From Bog-473 sp963843365 (GTDB lineage Bacteria > Actinomycetota > Acidimicrobiia > Acidimicrobiales > RAAP-2), in NCBI GenBank assembly GCA_963843365.1, contig CAWJKG010000002.1:744001-808000 (forward strand): a stretch of DNA of 64,000 bases, in the 5' to 3' direction. A program made the position numbers and the translations under genes. The notes below the pieces were generated by a model. That model was given only the letters and a program-made list of their open reading frames with translations, was not told the DNA's origin and made no database searches. How positions within the stretch are numbered: the first letter of the stretch is position 1; each line of letters starts with the position of its first letter. Of the stretch, positions 1 through 8,662 are shown piece after piece.

Positions 1-354
1 GACCGGTTCCCCAACGTACGCGTCGCCTCCGTCGAGAACGGCTCGGAATTCCTCGCCCCACTCTTCGCCAAGCTGCGCACCACGGCGCGGCGCATGCCGG
101 GCTACTTCTCCGAGGACCCGGTCCTCACCTTCCGGCGCAACGTGTGGATCAACCCGTTCTGGGAGGACGACGTGGGCGAAATCGTCGACCTCATGGGGGA
201 CGACCGGGTCATCTTCGGATCGGACTGGCCCCACGTGGAAGGGCTGCCCGAGCCGACCGACTGGGTGACCGAGCTGCAGAAGCTCCCACGCGAGTCGGTG
301 CCCAAGATCATGGGAGGCAACGTGTCCGAGCTGAACGAGCGGAGGCCCACATGA
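1..354 (+). CDS. Amidohydrolase (Amidohydro_2), C-terminal part
   Basis: The reading frame is open from the first base, so this is the C-terminal ~117 residues of a gene that begins outside the window. It carries the closing motif of TIM-barrel Amidohydro_2 proteins, FGSDWPHVEGLPEP, where the Asp is a likely metal or catalytic residue. The end MGGNVSELN matches the MGGNLA ends of the three other amidohydrolases in this window (29280, 46695, 56786 regions). The family hydrolyses or decarboxylates ring compounds and acids; the substrate here is unknown. Its stop overlaps the zwf start (ATGA), so the two are probably translated together. Confidence 0.85.
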   Translation, partial: DRFPNVRVASVENGSEFLAPLFAKLRTTARRMPGYFSEDPVLTFRRNVWINPFWEDDVGEIVDLMGDDRVIFGSDWPHVEGLPEPTDWVTELQKLPRESVPKIMGGNVSELNERRPT

Positions 355-1835
355 GCGAGGTCGTCGACCAGAGCGAAACGGTCGACTCGGCGGCGCCTGG
401 CTACCGGATTGAGCCACACGTCATCATTCTCTTCGGCGCCACCGGCGACCTGGCGGCGCGCAAGCTGTTGCCCGGCCTGCTCCACCTGGCCGTGAACGGC
501 ATGATGCCCGACTACCGCATTGTGGGCAGCTCGACCAGCTCCCTGAGTGACGAGGAGTTCCGGCACCTGGCCCGCCACGCTGTCGACCAGTTCTCCACCG
601 ACAAGATCTCACTGCTGCAGTGGGCGAACTTCGAGAAGCGACTCAGCTTCTGCTCCACCTCCGACGGGGCCCAGGCCCTGGCCGACCACGTGGCCGGCGC
701 CGAAAAAGACATGGGCGGCGAGCCACGCCGGCTCCACTACCTGAGCGTCCCGCCCGCGGCGGACCGCGACGTCCTGCAGATGATCGCCGACGCCAAGCTC
801 GTCGAGCGGTCGCGGGTGGTCATGGAGAAGCCGTTCGGGACCGATCTGGCCAGCGCGGTGGCGCTGAACGACCTGTTGCACTCCGTCTTCGACGAGGACC
901 AGATCTTCCGCATCGACCACTTCCTCGGCAAGGAGGCGGCCCAGAACATTTTGGCCTTCCGCTTCGCCAACGGCCTCTTCGAGCCCATCTGGAACCGCGA
1001 CCACATCGACCACGTGCAGATCGACGTGCCCGAGACGCTGGGCGTGGACGATCGCGTCGCCTTCTACGAGGCGACGGGCGCTTTCAAGGACATGGTGGTG
1101 ACCCACCTCTTCCAGATCCTGGGTTTCATGGCGATGGAGCCCCCCACCGCGCTCTCCGCCGGACCCATCAACGAGGAGAAGAACAAGGTCTTCCGCTCCA
1201 TGCAGCCCGTGGACGTGACCGAGGTGGTGCGGGGCCAGTACGACGGCTACCGCGACATTCCCGGGGTGGCGGCCGACTCCGACACCGAGACGTTCGTGGC
1301 ACTCAAGGTCGAGATCGACAATTGGCGTTGGGCCGACGTCCCCTTCTTCCTGCGCACCGGCAAGAAGCTGGGCGGCGGCGAGCGCATCATCTCCATCGCG
1401 TTCCGCGAGCCGCCGAAGTCGATGTTCCCCGACGACTCCGGCGTCGGCACCCAGGGGCCCGACCACCTCACCTTCGACCTGGCCGATTCCTCCAAGCTGT
1501 CCCTCTCCTTCTACGGGAAGCGGCCCGGGCCGGGCATGAAGCTCGAGAAGCTGAGCCTGCAGTTCGCCCTGCACGAGACGGGTCAGGACGCCGACGTGCT
1601 CGAGGCCTACGAGCGCCTCATCCACGACGCCATGATCGGCGACCACACCCTGTTCAACACGGCCGAGGGCATTGAGCGCCTGTGGGAGGTGTCGACGCCG
1701 CTCCTGGAGAACCCGCCCCCGGTGCAGCCCTACGCGCAGGGCAGTTGGGGGCCGCCGTCGATCAACGAGCTCATCGCGCCGCGCACCTGGCGCCTGCCTT
1801 TCGAGCGTCGCTGGCGCGGGACATCCGCCGGCTGA
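351..1835 (+). CDS. zwf: Glucose-6-phosphate 1-dehydrogenase
   Basis: Oxidises glucose 6-phosphate to 6-phosphogluconolactone with NAD(P)+, the entry step of the oxidative pentose phosphate or Entner-Doudoroff route. The 494-residue protein has the usual family length. The N-terminal Rossmann motif GATGDLA lies at about residue 29 and the substrate and catalytic signature RIDHFLGKE at about residue 187. The open frame extends upstream to 144, but ATG 351 is chosen because it overlaps the stop of the amidohydrolase (ATGA) and fits the family N-terminus. It converges with an RDD gene across a short hairpin. No 6-phosphogluconolactonase or gnd neighbour is present, so this copy sits outside the usual pentose phosphate cluster and may supply NADPH for the redox enzymes nearby. 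Confidence 0.95.
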   Translation: MSEVVDQSETVDSAAPGYRIEPHVIILFGATGDLAARKLLPGLLHLAVNGMMPDYRIVGSSTSSLSDEEFRHLARHAVDQFSTDKISLLQWANFEKRLSFCSTSDGAQALADHVAGAEKDMGGEPRRLHYLSVPPAADRDVLQMIADAKLVERSRVVMEKPFGTDLASAVALNDLLHSVFDEDQIFRIDHFLGKEAAQNILAFRFANGLFEPIWNRDHIDHVQIDVPETLGVDDRVAFYEATGAFKDMVVTHLFQILGFMAMEPPTALSAGPINEEKNKVFRSMQPVDVTEVVRGQYDGYRDIPGVAADSDTETFVALKVEIDNWRWADVPFFLRTGKKLGGGERIISIAFREPPKSMFPDDSGVGTQGPDHLTFDLADSSKLSLSFYGKRPGPGMKLEKLSLQFALHETGQDADVLEAYERLIHDAMIGDHTLFNTAEGIERLWEVSTPLLENPPPVQPYAQGSWGPPSINELIAPRTWRLPFERRWRGTSAG

Positions 1836-1845
1836 GTCCAGTCAT

Positions 1846-1860
1846 CCCGCCGGCGGCGGG
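1846..1860. terminator. Short GC hairpin between convergent genes
   Basis: CCCGCC-GGC-GGCGGG is a perfect 6-bp stem in the 36-base gap between the ends of zwf and the RDD gene. There is no T-tract, so it would act as an intrinsic terminator of the actinobacterial type or only as a barrier. Confidence 0.4.
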
Positions 1861-1871
1861 AGCGCCGTACG

Positions 1872-2360
1872 TCAGTTCAGCGCGTGCCCGTTGGCCTGCG
1901 GGACCTCGGTGGACGTCCTCCCGGCGAGGTCGACGGGGTCGATCGGCCTGAACGCGGCCGTCGGCCCGACGGTCGGTCGGGCCCGCTCGTCACGCACGTC
2001 CGTCGCGGTCAGGACGTCCCAGGGCGCGCGCCGCGGCTGGCGGAACAAGCCGTCCGGCGGTGAGGCGCCGAAGGCGAAACAGAGCAACACCACCGCGCCG
2101 ACGACCACGGTCGGCACGACGAGGACGGGACAGCAGACGCCGCTGCGGAGGAACGACCGCCCAAGGCCGACCGGTAGGCCGTCGGACCGTCTGACGACGC
2201 GCAGCCCGAGCAGCCGGTAGCTCGGTGTACGGCCGTTGCGCCACTCCACGACGCTCCAGACGAGCCACCCGACCACCAGCGTGCCCGCCACGAGGCAGAC
2301 GGTCAGACCGAGGGCGCCGATGCGCCGGCCTAGGCTCGCTGCGGCGTGCTCGGGGACCAC
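1872..2360 (-). CDS. RDD family membrane protein
   Basis: Small integral membrane protein of about 162 residues. Helix 1 (ALGLTVCLVAGTLVVGWLVW) is followed by the RDD-type segment RTPSYRLLGLRVVRRSDG, then helix 2 (CCPVLVVPTVVVGAVVLLCF) and a cytoplasmic tail with PWDVLTATDV, as in RDD proteins. The GTG start at 2360 gives a short N-terminus directly before the first helix; an upstream ATG at 2417 would add 19 residues of low-quality sequence. The function of the family is not settled (transport of small solutes or ions has been proposed). It is transcribed alone and converges with zwf. Confidence 0.7.
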   Translation of the reverse strand: MVPEHAAASLGRRIGALGLTVCLVAGTLVVGWLVWSVVEWRNGRTPSYRLLGLRVVRRSDGLPVGLGRSFLRSGVCCPVLVVPTVVVGAVVLLCFAFGASPPDGLFRQPRRAPWDVLTATDVRDERARPTVGPTAAFRPIDPVDLAGRTSTEVPQANGHALN

Positions 2361-2565
2361 GGATCCACCGTACCGGCCGGGGGCCGCGCGTGATCCTGTG
2401 CGGCTCCACACCGGCATTGCCGGTTCCCGCAGCAGCGCGGCCGTCCGGCACGACCGCATCAGCGCGGTGATGGCGTCGACCGAGAGCCTGCTGCACCCTC
2501 TCGGCTGAAGGTCGCAACCGCACCCGTCGCATTTGGACCCTCGCGGCCTGCGCTACAGTCGTGAC

Positions 2566-3308
2566 GTGCCAGCGGTCGCGGTCCTGGAGGCCGTTCTGAT
2601 CGGGCTCTTCACCTCGCAGATCGCGTTCGTCGTCACGACCGTGTACCTGCACCGGGCTCTGGCGCACAAGGCGATCACCATGCGGCCCTTCGTCGCCTTC
2701 GCCTGCCGCTTCGTCATCTGGATCTCCACCGGCACCCGGCCGCGCCAGTGGGTGGCGGTGCACCGCAAGCACCATGCCCACACGGACAAGGAAGGCGATC
2801 CTCACTCGCCGGTGATCTTCGGCTACTCGCTGGTGCAGTTCGGGAACGCCGCTCTGTACCGGCACGTGTCGCGCCGCCCGACCAGGTCGCCCGGTACGCC
2901 AAGGATCTCCCCGAGGACCGCTGGGACAAGGTGCTGTTCAACCATGCGCTCCTGGGACTGGCGCTGGGCATCGGGCTGCTGGTGGCGCTGTTCGGATGGG
3001 AGATCGCCGTGATCGCAGCGGCCGTCCACGCCTCCGTGTACCTGCTGGGTGGGGGCGCCATCAACGGCATCGGCCACAAGTGGGGCAAGCGACCGCACGA
3101 CAACCTCGCCACGAACAACCAGTGGCTGGCCTGGCTGGTCGCCGGCGAAGGCCTACACAACAATCATCACGCCCTGACGACGTCGAGCCGGATGTCCATG
3201 GCCAAGGGAGAGGTCGATCCGGGCTGGTGGGCCGTGCGGGTGCTGGTCGCACTGCGCTGCGCCACGCTGCGCCACGAGAAGCTCGCCGTCGCCACCCGCC
3301 GGACCTGA
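2566..3308 (+). CDS. Acyl-CoA / fatty-acid desaturase (one frameshift)
   Basis: Membrane di-iron desaturase that introduces a double bond into an acyl chain. The three histidine boxes are visible: HRALAH, HRKHHAH and HNNHHA. Hydrophobic stretches surround them, and GGAINGIGHKWG precedes box 3 as in delta-9 type enzymes. The first half (2566-~2870) and second half (~2871-3308) lie in different frames; PDQVARYAKDLPEDRWDK continues smoothly after a one-base loss within a GC run at 2871-2879. The total of ~247 residues is short for the family but complete in boxes. GTG 2566 (VPAVAVLEAV) is preferred over TTG 2533. Most likely a functional gene with an assembly indel. Confidence 0.8.
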
Positions 3309-3346
3309 CCGGCGCACCCCACCCGCCCGGGGGGCAAGCTGGTGCT

Positions 3347-4453
3347 GTGACCGACGAGGCGCCCGCCCCCGAGCCGGACGAACTGGCCCGCCTGGGGCTC
3401 TACGACCCTGGCGCGCCCGACGCCGCCGAGCACCTGGATCTGCTCCAACTCGTGCTGGCCACCGGCGCCACCCTCGACGACCTCATGACGACGTCGAACC
3501 TGGGCGAGCTTGCACTCGACATGACTCTGCGGCCGCGGGGCCAGGTCCCCCTGCGCGAGGTCGCCGCAGCGGCGGGAATCGACTGGCCCACGACCGTGCG
3601 GCTGATGACGGCCGCCGGCCTCCCGACCGATCCGGACTTCCGGGTGACCGCCGACGAGGCGACCAGCGTCAGGCTCCTGGCTGGCGCGCACAACACCCTG
3701 CTCGGCGAGGAGGCCACTCTGCAGCTGGCCCGGGTCACCGGCAACGCGATGGCGCGCCTGGCCGAGACCGTCGTGGGTGTCTTCCGCCTGCAGGTCGAGC
3801 TGCCGCGGCGGGCGGCCGGAAAGCCCTACGTCGACATCGTCAAGGAGTACGCGGCGCTGAGCGAGACCATGCTGCCGAGCTTCGTCTCCACGCTGGACGC
3901 GGTGTTGCGGCGCCAGATTGTGGCCGTGGCGGAGCGGATGTGGTCGACCGACCCCGAGCGATCCGTGGTGACGCTGCAGCGGACCGTCGGATTCGTCGAC
4001 CTGGTGGGCTACACGACGGCAACGGCGGCGCTGTCACTGCGAGAGCTGACGGACGTGCTGGTCGCCTTCGACCAGCGCACGTCGGAGGTCGTCGCCGCGG
4101 GCGGCGGGCAGATCGTCAAGACGATCGGCGACGAGGCAATGTTCGTGACCGAGGACGCCGAGGACGCCTGCCGTATTGCGTTGGCGTTGGTCGATGCTGC
4201 GGGTGGCACCCTCCCGCCGGTGCGGGTGGGCCTGGCCACCGGGGAGATGGCATCGGTGTTCGGCGACCTCTACGGACCCGATGTCAACCTGGCGGCGCGG
4301 CTCGTCGCGGCCGCCCAGCCGTCGACGGCGGTCGCGTCCGAGGCGGTCCGCGCCGCCTGCCCGGATCTCGGGTTCGCCCGGCTGCCGCCGCTGTCGCTCA
4401 AGGGCTTCGCCGAACCGACCACCGCCTACCGCCTGGACCGGCCGGAGCCGTGA
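3347..4453 (+). CDS. Class III adenylate/guanylate cyclase domain protein
   Basis: About 368 residues. The N-terminal ~200 residues are helical, containing a predicted HTH-like stretch (VPLREVAAAAGIDWPTTVRL) of regulatory type. The C-terminal cyclase homology domain starts at about residue 210: FVDLVGYT (first metal Asp), KTIGDEAMF (substrate-reading Lys and second Asp), and YGPDVNLAARL with the transition-state Asn and Arg. All catalytic positions look present, so it should be active, probably making cAMP. No transmembrane segment is seen, so it is a soluble enzyme. GTG 3347 is chosen because it starts just after the desaturase and fits the domain layout; the frame is open further upstream only as a shadow of the desaturase. 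Confidence 0.85.
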   Translation: MTDEAPAPEPDELARLGLYDPGAPDAAEHLDLLQLVLATGATLDDLMTTSNLGELALDMTLRPRGQVPLREVAAAAGIDWPTTVRLMTAAGLPTDPDFRVTADEATSVRLLAGAHNTLLGEEATLQLARVTGNAMARLAETVVGVFRLQVELPRRAAGKPYVDIVKEYAALSETMLPSFVSTLDAVLRRQIVAVAERMWSTDPERSVVTLQRTVGFVDLVGYTTATAALSLRELTDVLVAFDQRTSEVVAAGGGQIVKTIGDEAMFVTEDAEDACRIALALVDAAGGTLPPVRVGLATGEMASVFGDLYGPDVNLAARLVAAAQPSTAVASEAVRAACPDLGFARLPPLSLKGFAEPTTAYRLDRPEP

Positions 4454-4459
4454 GGACCA

Positions 4460-4484
4460 CGGGACGCATCGTCCACTCGTCCCG
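4460..4484. terminator. Hairpin between convergent cyclase and binding-protein genes
   Basis: CGGGACG and CGTCCCG form a 7-bp perfect stem with an 11-base loop in the 41-base convergent gap. No T-tract follows. Confidence 0.35.
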
Positions 4485-4494
4485 CTGAGGCGGT

Positions 4495-5929
4495 TCAGGG
4501 CAGGGGCCTCCACTTCTGCACGACCACCCAGCAGACGCCGGCGGCAGGGGCCGGCGGCGGACCCCGCTTGCACTGGCTCGTCGGCGGGTGGTTGTCGTGG
4601 ACCTCGACCACCTGGTACTGCGTCGGGCCGGAGAACTTGTCGGGGCCGTAGCTGAGAACGGGCGAATACCCCCCGGGAAAGTTCGTGATGTGGGACATCG
4701 CCTCCACGAAGGTCCGGCGGTCGAGATCCCTTCCCGCCATGGTCGCCGCCTTGGCGAAGAGACGGATCTCCTGGCACCAGCCCTGCACGGGTCCCTGCTC
4801 CTCGATGTCGTCGTTGATGTTGCCCTTCGGCGTCTCGGGGTAGGCCGTGTGCCACACGGTCCAGCAACTGCGCACGCCCGGGTCATACCCGCCCTCCGCC
4901 TCGGGGATCGGGAGGTCGATGCCGCCCAGGGTCTCGGCCGTGACACCCTCCTGCCCGTTCAGTGGCTTCTCGTAGGGCACGGGGATGAGCCCGAGCGCGA
5001 TCTCGATCTCGGACTGGTAGTCGCTCAGCAACAGCTTGGGAAAGTAGTCCTGCGCGTTCTCGGCGCCGAGGTACGGGGTGAACGCGTTCTCGGGCAGGAG
5101 CGGGATGACCGACTGGATGCCCGCCGCCTTCAGGCGCTCGACGGCCAGCGTGGCGTCGGAGTCGGTGGTGGCCGTCTCTCCCACGTCCCCCGTGATGGTG
5201 ACCACCTGGGGATGGACGCCCACCTTCTTCAGGTCCGGCAACAAGTAGGAGTTCAGCGCGTCCTGGTCGTTCACCTCGTCGGAGACCACGACCCCGACCT
5301 TGGTGCCGTGGCCCAGGCGCCCGGAGCTGAGTCCCCACTGCACCGTGGCCGCCAGAATGGGTGCGTCGTCCGCTCCCGTCCACCAGAGATACGGCGCGCC
5401 CAGGCTCGTCCAGTTGGTCGTGGTGGTCCACTGGGAGAGCATCGGGGTGTGCCCCTCGCTGGGTGATGCACAGCTGGTTGACCCCTTCGAACGTGCCCAG
5501 CCCGTCGAGGACGGCGAACACGGGTGGGCTGCCCTGCGTCCACTGCTTGCACAAGGCCCGCTCCTCGTCGGGATTGGTGGGGTCGAAGCTCACGATCATG
5601 GGGTTGATCTTGCGGCCGTTGATCCCTCCGGCCTCGTTGACCTGGTTCACGAACAGGGTGATCGCCTTGGTCTGCTCCCCGTACTCGGCGTCGGATTCGA
5701 TCTCGAACTGGCCTTCGATACTGGCGAAGGAGATGATCGGGAAGACCACGTTGATGGCGCCCGCCGAGACGCCTCGTGCACTCGTGCTGGCCTGGGACAC
5801 CGGGGTCGCGGCCCCCGCCGCTGGCGCGGGCGTGGCGGCACCCAGCGCCAGCGCGCCCCCGAGCACCATGACGGCCCCCACCGCGTGACGCAGCGAGTGG
5901 CACGCGTTGCTTCGACCCCACTGTCGCAT
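4495..5929 (-). CDS. ABC transporter solute-binding protein, branched-chain amino acid type (one frameshift)
   Basis: Periplasmic-binding-protein type I fold (Leu/Ile/Val-binding class). The first ~45 residues form a signal peptide (hydrophobic GAVMVLGGALALGAATPAPA), then INVVFPIISFASIEGQFE begins the ligand-binding lobe, with VNEAGGINGRKI typical of the family. The frame changes near 5455-5465: CITQRG continues as TPMLSQWTTTTNWT in the other frame, next to a GGGG run. The second half has VGVVVSDEVNDQDALNSYL and a C-terminal region with paired cysteines. It differs from the two near-identical binding proteins at 32517 and 40323. No permease is adjacent, so it may be an orphan receptor for a transporter elsewhere. 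Confidence 0.8.
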
Positions 5930-6009
5930 CGCCAACCCCCGGCCCGCTGACGGCGCAGCGAGCGGCCCGAGACTAGCCCCGCCCGTCAGCCGATGGGCGG
6001 CGCGCGACC

Positions 6010-6933
6010 TCAGTCGAAGGCCGATTCACGCCGGCGCAGGACCGCGCAGAGCGTCTCGTTGTAGGGCGTCGGGAGCCCGCGCGGGCGACTCAGCGTGACC
6101 ACCTGTCCGTTGATGGCATCGACCTCCGAGCGGCGGCGGGCAAGGTGGTCGAGGCGCATGGACGGGCTGGAATTGGGAATGGTGGCGGCGAACTCGGTGA
6201 CGTAGCGCAGCGGGTCGTCGAAGGGGAATTCGACGTCCATGGCCAGGCCGAGCCGGTGCGCCTCCGCCGTGCAGCCCAGCGCGACCCCCCAGGCCTCGGG
6301 ATCGGCCATGAGCTCCCCGACGGTGACGTCGAAGACGGCACAGGGCGCACTCAGCGTCACGTTGCAGAGGAACTTCTCCCAGATCATGAGGTGGATGTCG
6401 TCGAACGCCATGACGTTGAACCCCGCCTCGCGCCACGTCTCCTCGAGCCGTTGCACGCGCTTGCTCATCCCGCCGTGCATCTCCCCGATCCGGATCATCC
6501 GCATGCCCTCGTGATGGACGCGGCCCGGCTCGGGGATCGACGAGCCGAATCCTTCGGCGATGCCGATGACGATGTGCTCCTGCGGGATGCGCCGGGCCAC
6601 CCGCTCCCCCGCACCGAGTCCGTTTTGGAACGCCATCACCACATTCCCGGGCTGCAGCAGCGGTGCCACCGCCGCCGCGGCCACGTCGACATCGGCCGCC
6701 TTGGTGGCGATGACCCAGACGTCGCAGGTCCCGGCGTCGGCCGGGACGCGGCCCACCTGGAGGCTGTCGACGACATAGCTGCCGCTGGCCCCCGAAACGG
6801 CCAGCCCGGAACCGGCGATGGCGTCGACGTGCTCCTGCCAGGTGTCGATGGCCCACACCTCGTGGCCGGCCCTGCCCAGGAGGCCGGCATAGACCGAGCC
6901 CATCGCTCCCGTTCCGACAATCGCGATCTTCAT
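6010..6933 (-). CDS. Ketopantoate reductase family protein (2-dehydropantoate 2-reductase)
   Basis: NADPH-dependent reductase of the ApbA/PanE family, ~307 residues. The protein begins MKIAIVGTGAMGSVYAGLL, the Rossmann GxGxxG motif at residues 7-12. The central DVWVIATKAADVDVA strand-Lys motif and the C-terminal helical half (WEKFLCNVTLSAPCAVFD) match the family. ATG 6933 is the only start that places the Rossmann strand at the N-terminus. Paralogues of PanE in actinobacteria often act on other 2-oxo acids, so a role in pantothenate synthesis cannot be assumed; no panB or panC is near. Confidence 0.85.
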   Translation of the reverse strand: MKIAIVGTGAMGSVYAGLLGRAGHEVWAIDTWQEHVDAIAGSGLAVSGASGSYVVDSLQVGRVPADAGTCDVWVIATKAADVDVAAAAVAPLLQPGNVVMAFQNGLGAGERVARRIPQEHIVIGIAEGFGSSIPEPGRVHHEGMRMIRIGEMHGGMSKRVQRLEETWREAGFNVMAFDDIHLMIWEKFLCNVTLSAPCAVFDVTVGELMADPEAWGVALGCTAEAHRLGLAMDVEFPFDDPLRYVTEFAATIPNSSPSMRLDHLARRRSEVDAINGQVVTLSRPRGLPTPYNETLCAVLRRRESAFD

Positions 6934-7026
6934 TCCGTCCCTTACGCACGCACCGGGTCCACGGGACCCGTGGCGACCGGGCAGAGAGTGTACGGGACGG
7001 GCACCGCGCACGGCCACCAGCCGTGC

Positions 7027-7932
7027 TCAGGCGAAGTAGTGGCCCTCGTCGAGGTCCGCCAGCAGCGCCGGCTCCACGGGCTCCCACCCGAGGCGTTGGC
7101 GGGTCAGGGCGTTCGACGTCGGGTTGTCGGCCTGCACCAGGGCGCCCAGGAACCCGAAGTGCGCGTCCGCCTCTTCGGGGGCGATGCTCGTCACGGGGAC
7201 GTCGAGGTGGCGGCCGATGACCTCGGCGATGGCCCGGAAGGGGACGCCCTCGTCACCGACCCCGTGCCAGCGCGCGCCAGCCGGGGACCCCTCGGCGGCG
7301 AGCCGGAAGAGACGCGCCGCGTCGAGCCGGTGCACGGCCGGCCACCGGTTGGCGCCCTCCCCCACGAACGCCGACACGCCCCTCTCCCGCGCCATGCCGA
7401 TGAGGATCGGGACGAAGCCGTGGTCGCCCACACCGTGGACGGTCGGCGCCAGGCGGACGGCCGCCGAGCGGACGCCGCGCCCGGCCAGGGCGACTGCGGC
7501 GTTCTCGGAGGCGATCCGGGCCATGCCGGAGCGGGCGAAGTCGTCCTCCGTCCCGAAGGCGCCCGGCGCGAGACCGACGTCGCCGAAGGCCAGCAGCAGG
7601 GTCCCGGTCGTGACCACGAACGGCTTGTCGGAGCCGGCGAGCGCCTCCCCGACCACCTGAATCGCCTGCAGGTCCACCGCGGCCCCGATGGCCATGTCGG
7701 AGAAGTCGTGCACGTAGCCCAGATGGACCACCCCGTCGGTCTCCGCCGCGCCCCGCCGCAGGCTGTCGAGGTCCTCGAGGTCGCCCCGCAGCACCTCCGC
7801 CCCGGCGTCGGACAGGACGGCGGCCGAGGCATCGGAGCGGGCGAGCCCCAGGACCTGATGGCCCGCGCCCAGCAACTCGGGAACGACGGCGGAGCCGATG
7901 AAGCCGGACCCACCGGTGACGAAGAGACGCAT
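7027..7932 (-). CDS. Atypical SDR / NAD-dependent epimerase family protein
   Basis: Extended short-chain dehydrogenase of 301 residues. The N-terminus MRLFVTGGSGFIGSAVVPEL carries the nucleotide motif GGxGFIG, and LRGDLEDLDSL binds the cofactor adenine side. The classical YxxxK is not evident, as is usual in atypical SDRs used as reductases or redox sensors. ATG 7932 is chosen for the strand-first N-terminus. It is divergent from a TetR gene at 8057, and the spacer holds palindromic sites (7991-8029), so the TetR protein probably controls it. Confidence 0.85.
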   Translation of the reverse strand: MRLFVTGGSGFIGSAVVPELLGAGHQVLGLARSDASAAVLSDAGAEVLRGDLEDLDSLRRGAAETDGVVHLGYVHDFSDMAIGAAVDLQAIQVVGEALAGSDKPFVVTTGTLLLAFGDVGLAPGAFGTEDDFARSGMARIASENAAVALAGRGVRSAAVRLAPTVHGVGDHGFVPILIGMARERGVSAFVGEGANRWPAVHRLDAARLFRLAAEGSPAGARWHGVGDEGVPFRAIAEVIGRHLDVPVTSIAPEEADAHFGFLGALVQADNPTSNALTRQRLGWEPVEPALLADLDEGHYFA

Positions 7933-7990
7933 GGCACAAACCTCCAGGTTGTCGGCTCTCCCGGGGGGCAGACGCCCTCGGGAGAGGAGC

Positions 7991-8029
7991 GATGTCATTC
8001 GCTGACATCACTGTACCAGGTTATGTCAG
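7991..8029. promoter_or_regulatory. TetR-type operator cluster between divergent SDR and tetR
   Basis: GATGTCATTCGCTGACATC (7991-8009) is a perfect inverted repeat of 7-bp arms and a 5-base spacer. A second inverted pair is CTGACAT (8002-8008) with ATGTCAG (8023-8029). A further TGTCA follows at about 8034. These sit in the 124-base divergent spacer, 28 bases or more upstream of tetR. I infer binding by the product of the 8057 gene. Confidence 0.65.
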
Positions 8030-8056
8030 TTCCTGTCATCAGATACCATTCGGGCC

Positions 8057-8653
8057 ATGAGCCGGTGGGAGCCCGACGCAGCCGGCCGGCTCGGCGCCGC
8101 GGCCATGGAGCTCTACCTGGAGCGGGGCTTCGACGAGACCACCGTGGCGGAGATCGCCCAGCGGGCGGGTCTCACCGAGCGGACCTTCTTCCGCCATTTC
8201 GCCGACAAGCGCGAGGTCCTCTTCGCCGGCGCGGCCCTGCTCCAGGAGCGCCTCGTGGCCAACGTGCTGGCGGCGCCCGACGGGCTGGCGCCCGTGGACG
8301 CGGCCATGGCCGGCGTCCTGGCCGCGGGCGACCTCATTCAGGAACGACGGGACTTCGCGCGCCAGCGCTACGAGATCATTGCGGCCAACCCCGAGCTGCA
8401 GGAGCGTGAGCTCATCAAGATGGCCAGGCTCTCGGCGGCGCTCGCCGACACGCTGCGCCGTCGCGGGGTGGCACCGGGAGCCGCCGGCCTGGCAGCCGAG
8501 GTCGCCATCTCCGTCTTTCGCGTCGCCTTCGAACGCTGGGCGGGCGACCCCGTCCACCTCGACCTCCCCCGGACCATGCAGGCGGCGTTCGAGGAGCTCA
8601 AAGACGTGACCGCGGCGAGCGGGCTCGTCCCCCAGTCGCCCGCCGCGTCGTAG
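8057..8653 (+). CDS. TetR/AcrR family transcriptional regulator
   Basis: 198 residues. N-terminal helix-turn-helix: TTVAEIAQRAGLTERTFFRH at about residues 30-49, followed by the family hallmark FADKREVLF. The C-terminal ~140 residues form the helical ligand-binding domain. The divergent SDR gene and the shared TGTCA/TGACA palindromes argue for local, autogenous repression. The ligand is unknown; the SDR may act on it. Confidence 0.92.
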   Translation: MSRWEPDAAGRLGAAAMELYLERGFDETTVAEIAQRAGLTERTFFRHFADKREVLFAGAALLQERLVANVLAAPDGLAPVDAAMAGVLAAGDLIQERRDFARQRYEIIAANPELQERELIKMARLSAALADTLRRRGVAPGAAGLAAEVAISVFRVAFERWAGDPVHLDLPRTMQAAFEELKDVTAASGLVPQSPAAS

Positions 8654-8662
8654 GCGCCCTCG

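Noticed and set aside
6145..8409. 754-residue open frame on the plus strand
   Set aside because: Antisense to the ketopantoate-reductase-like and SDR genes and out of frame with tetR; a GC-bias shadow.
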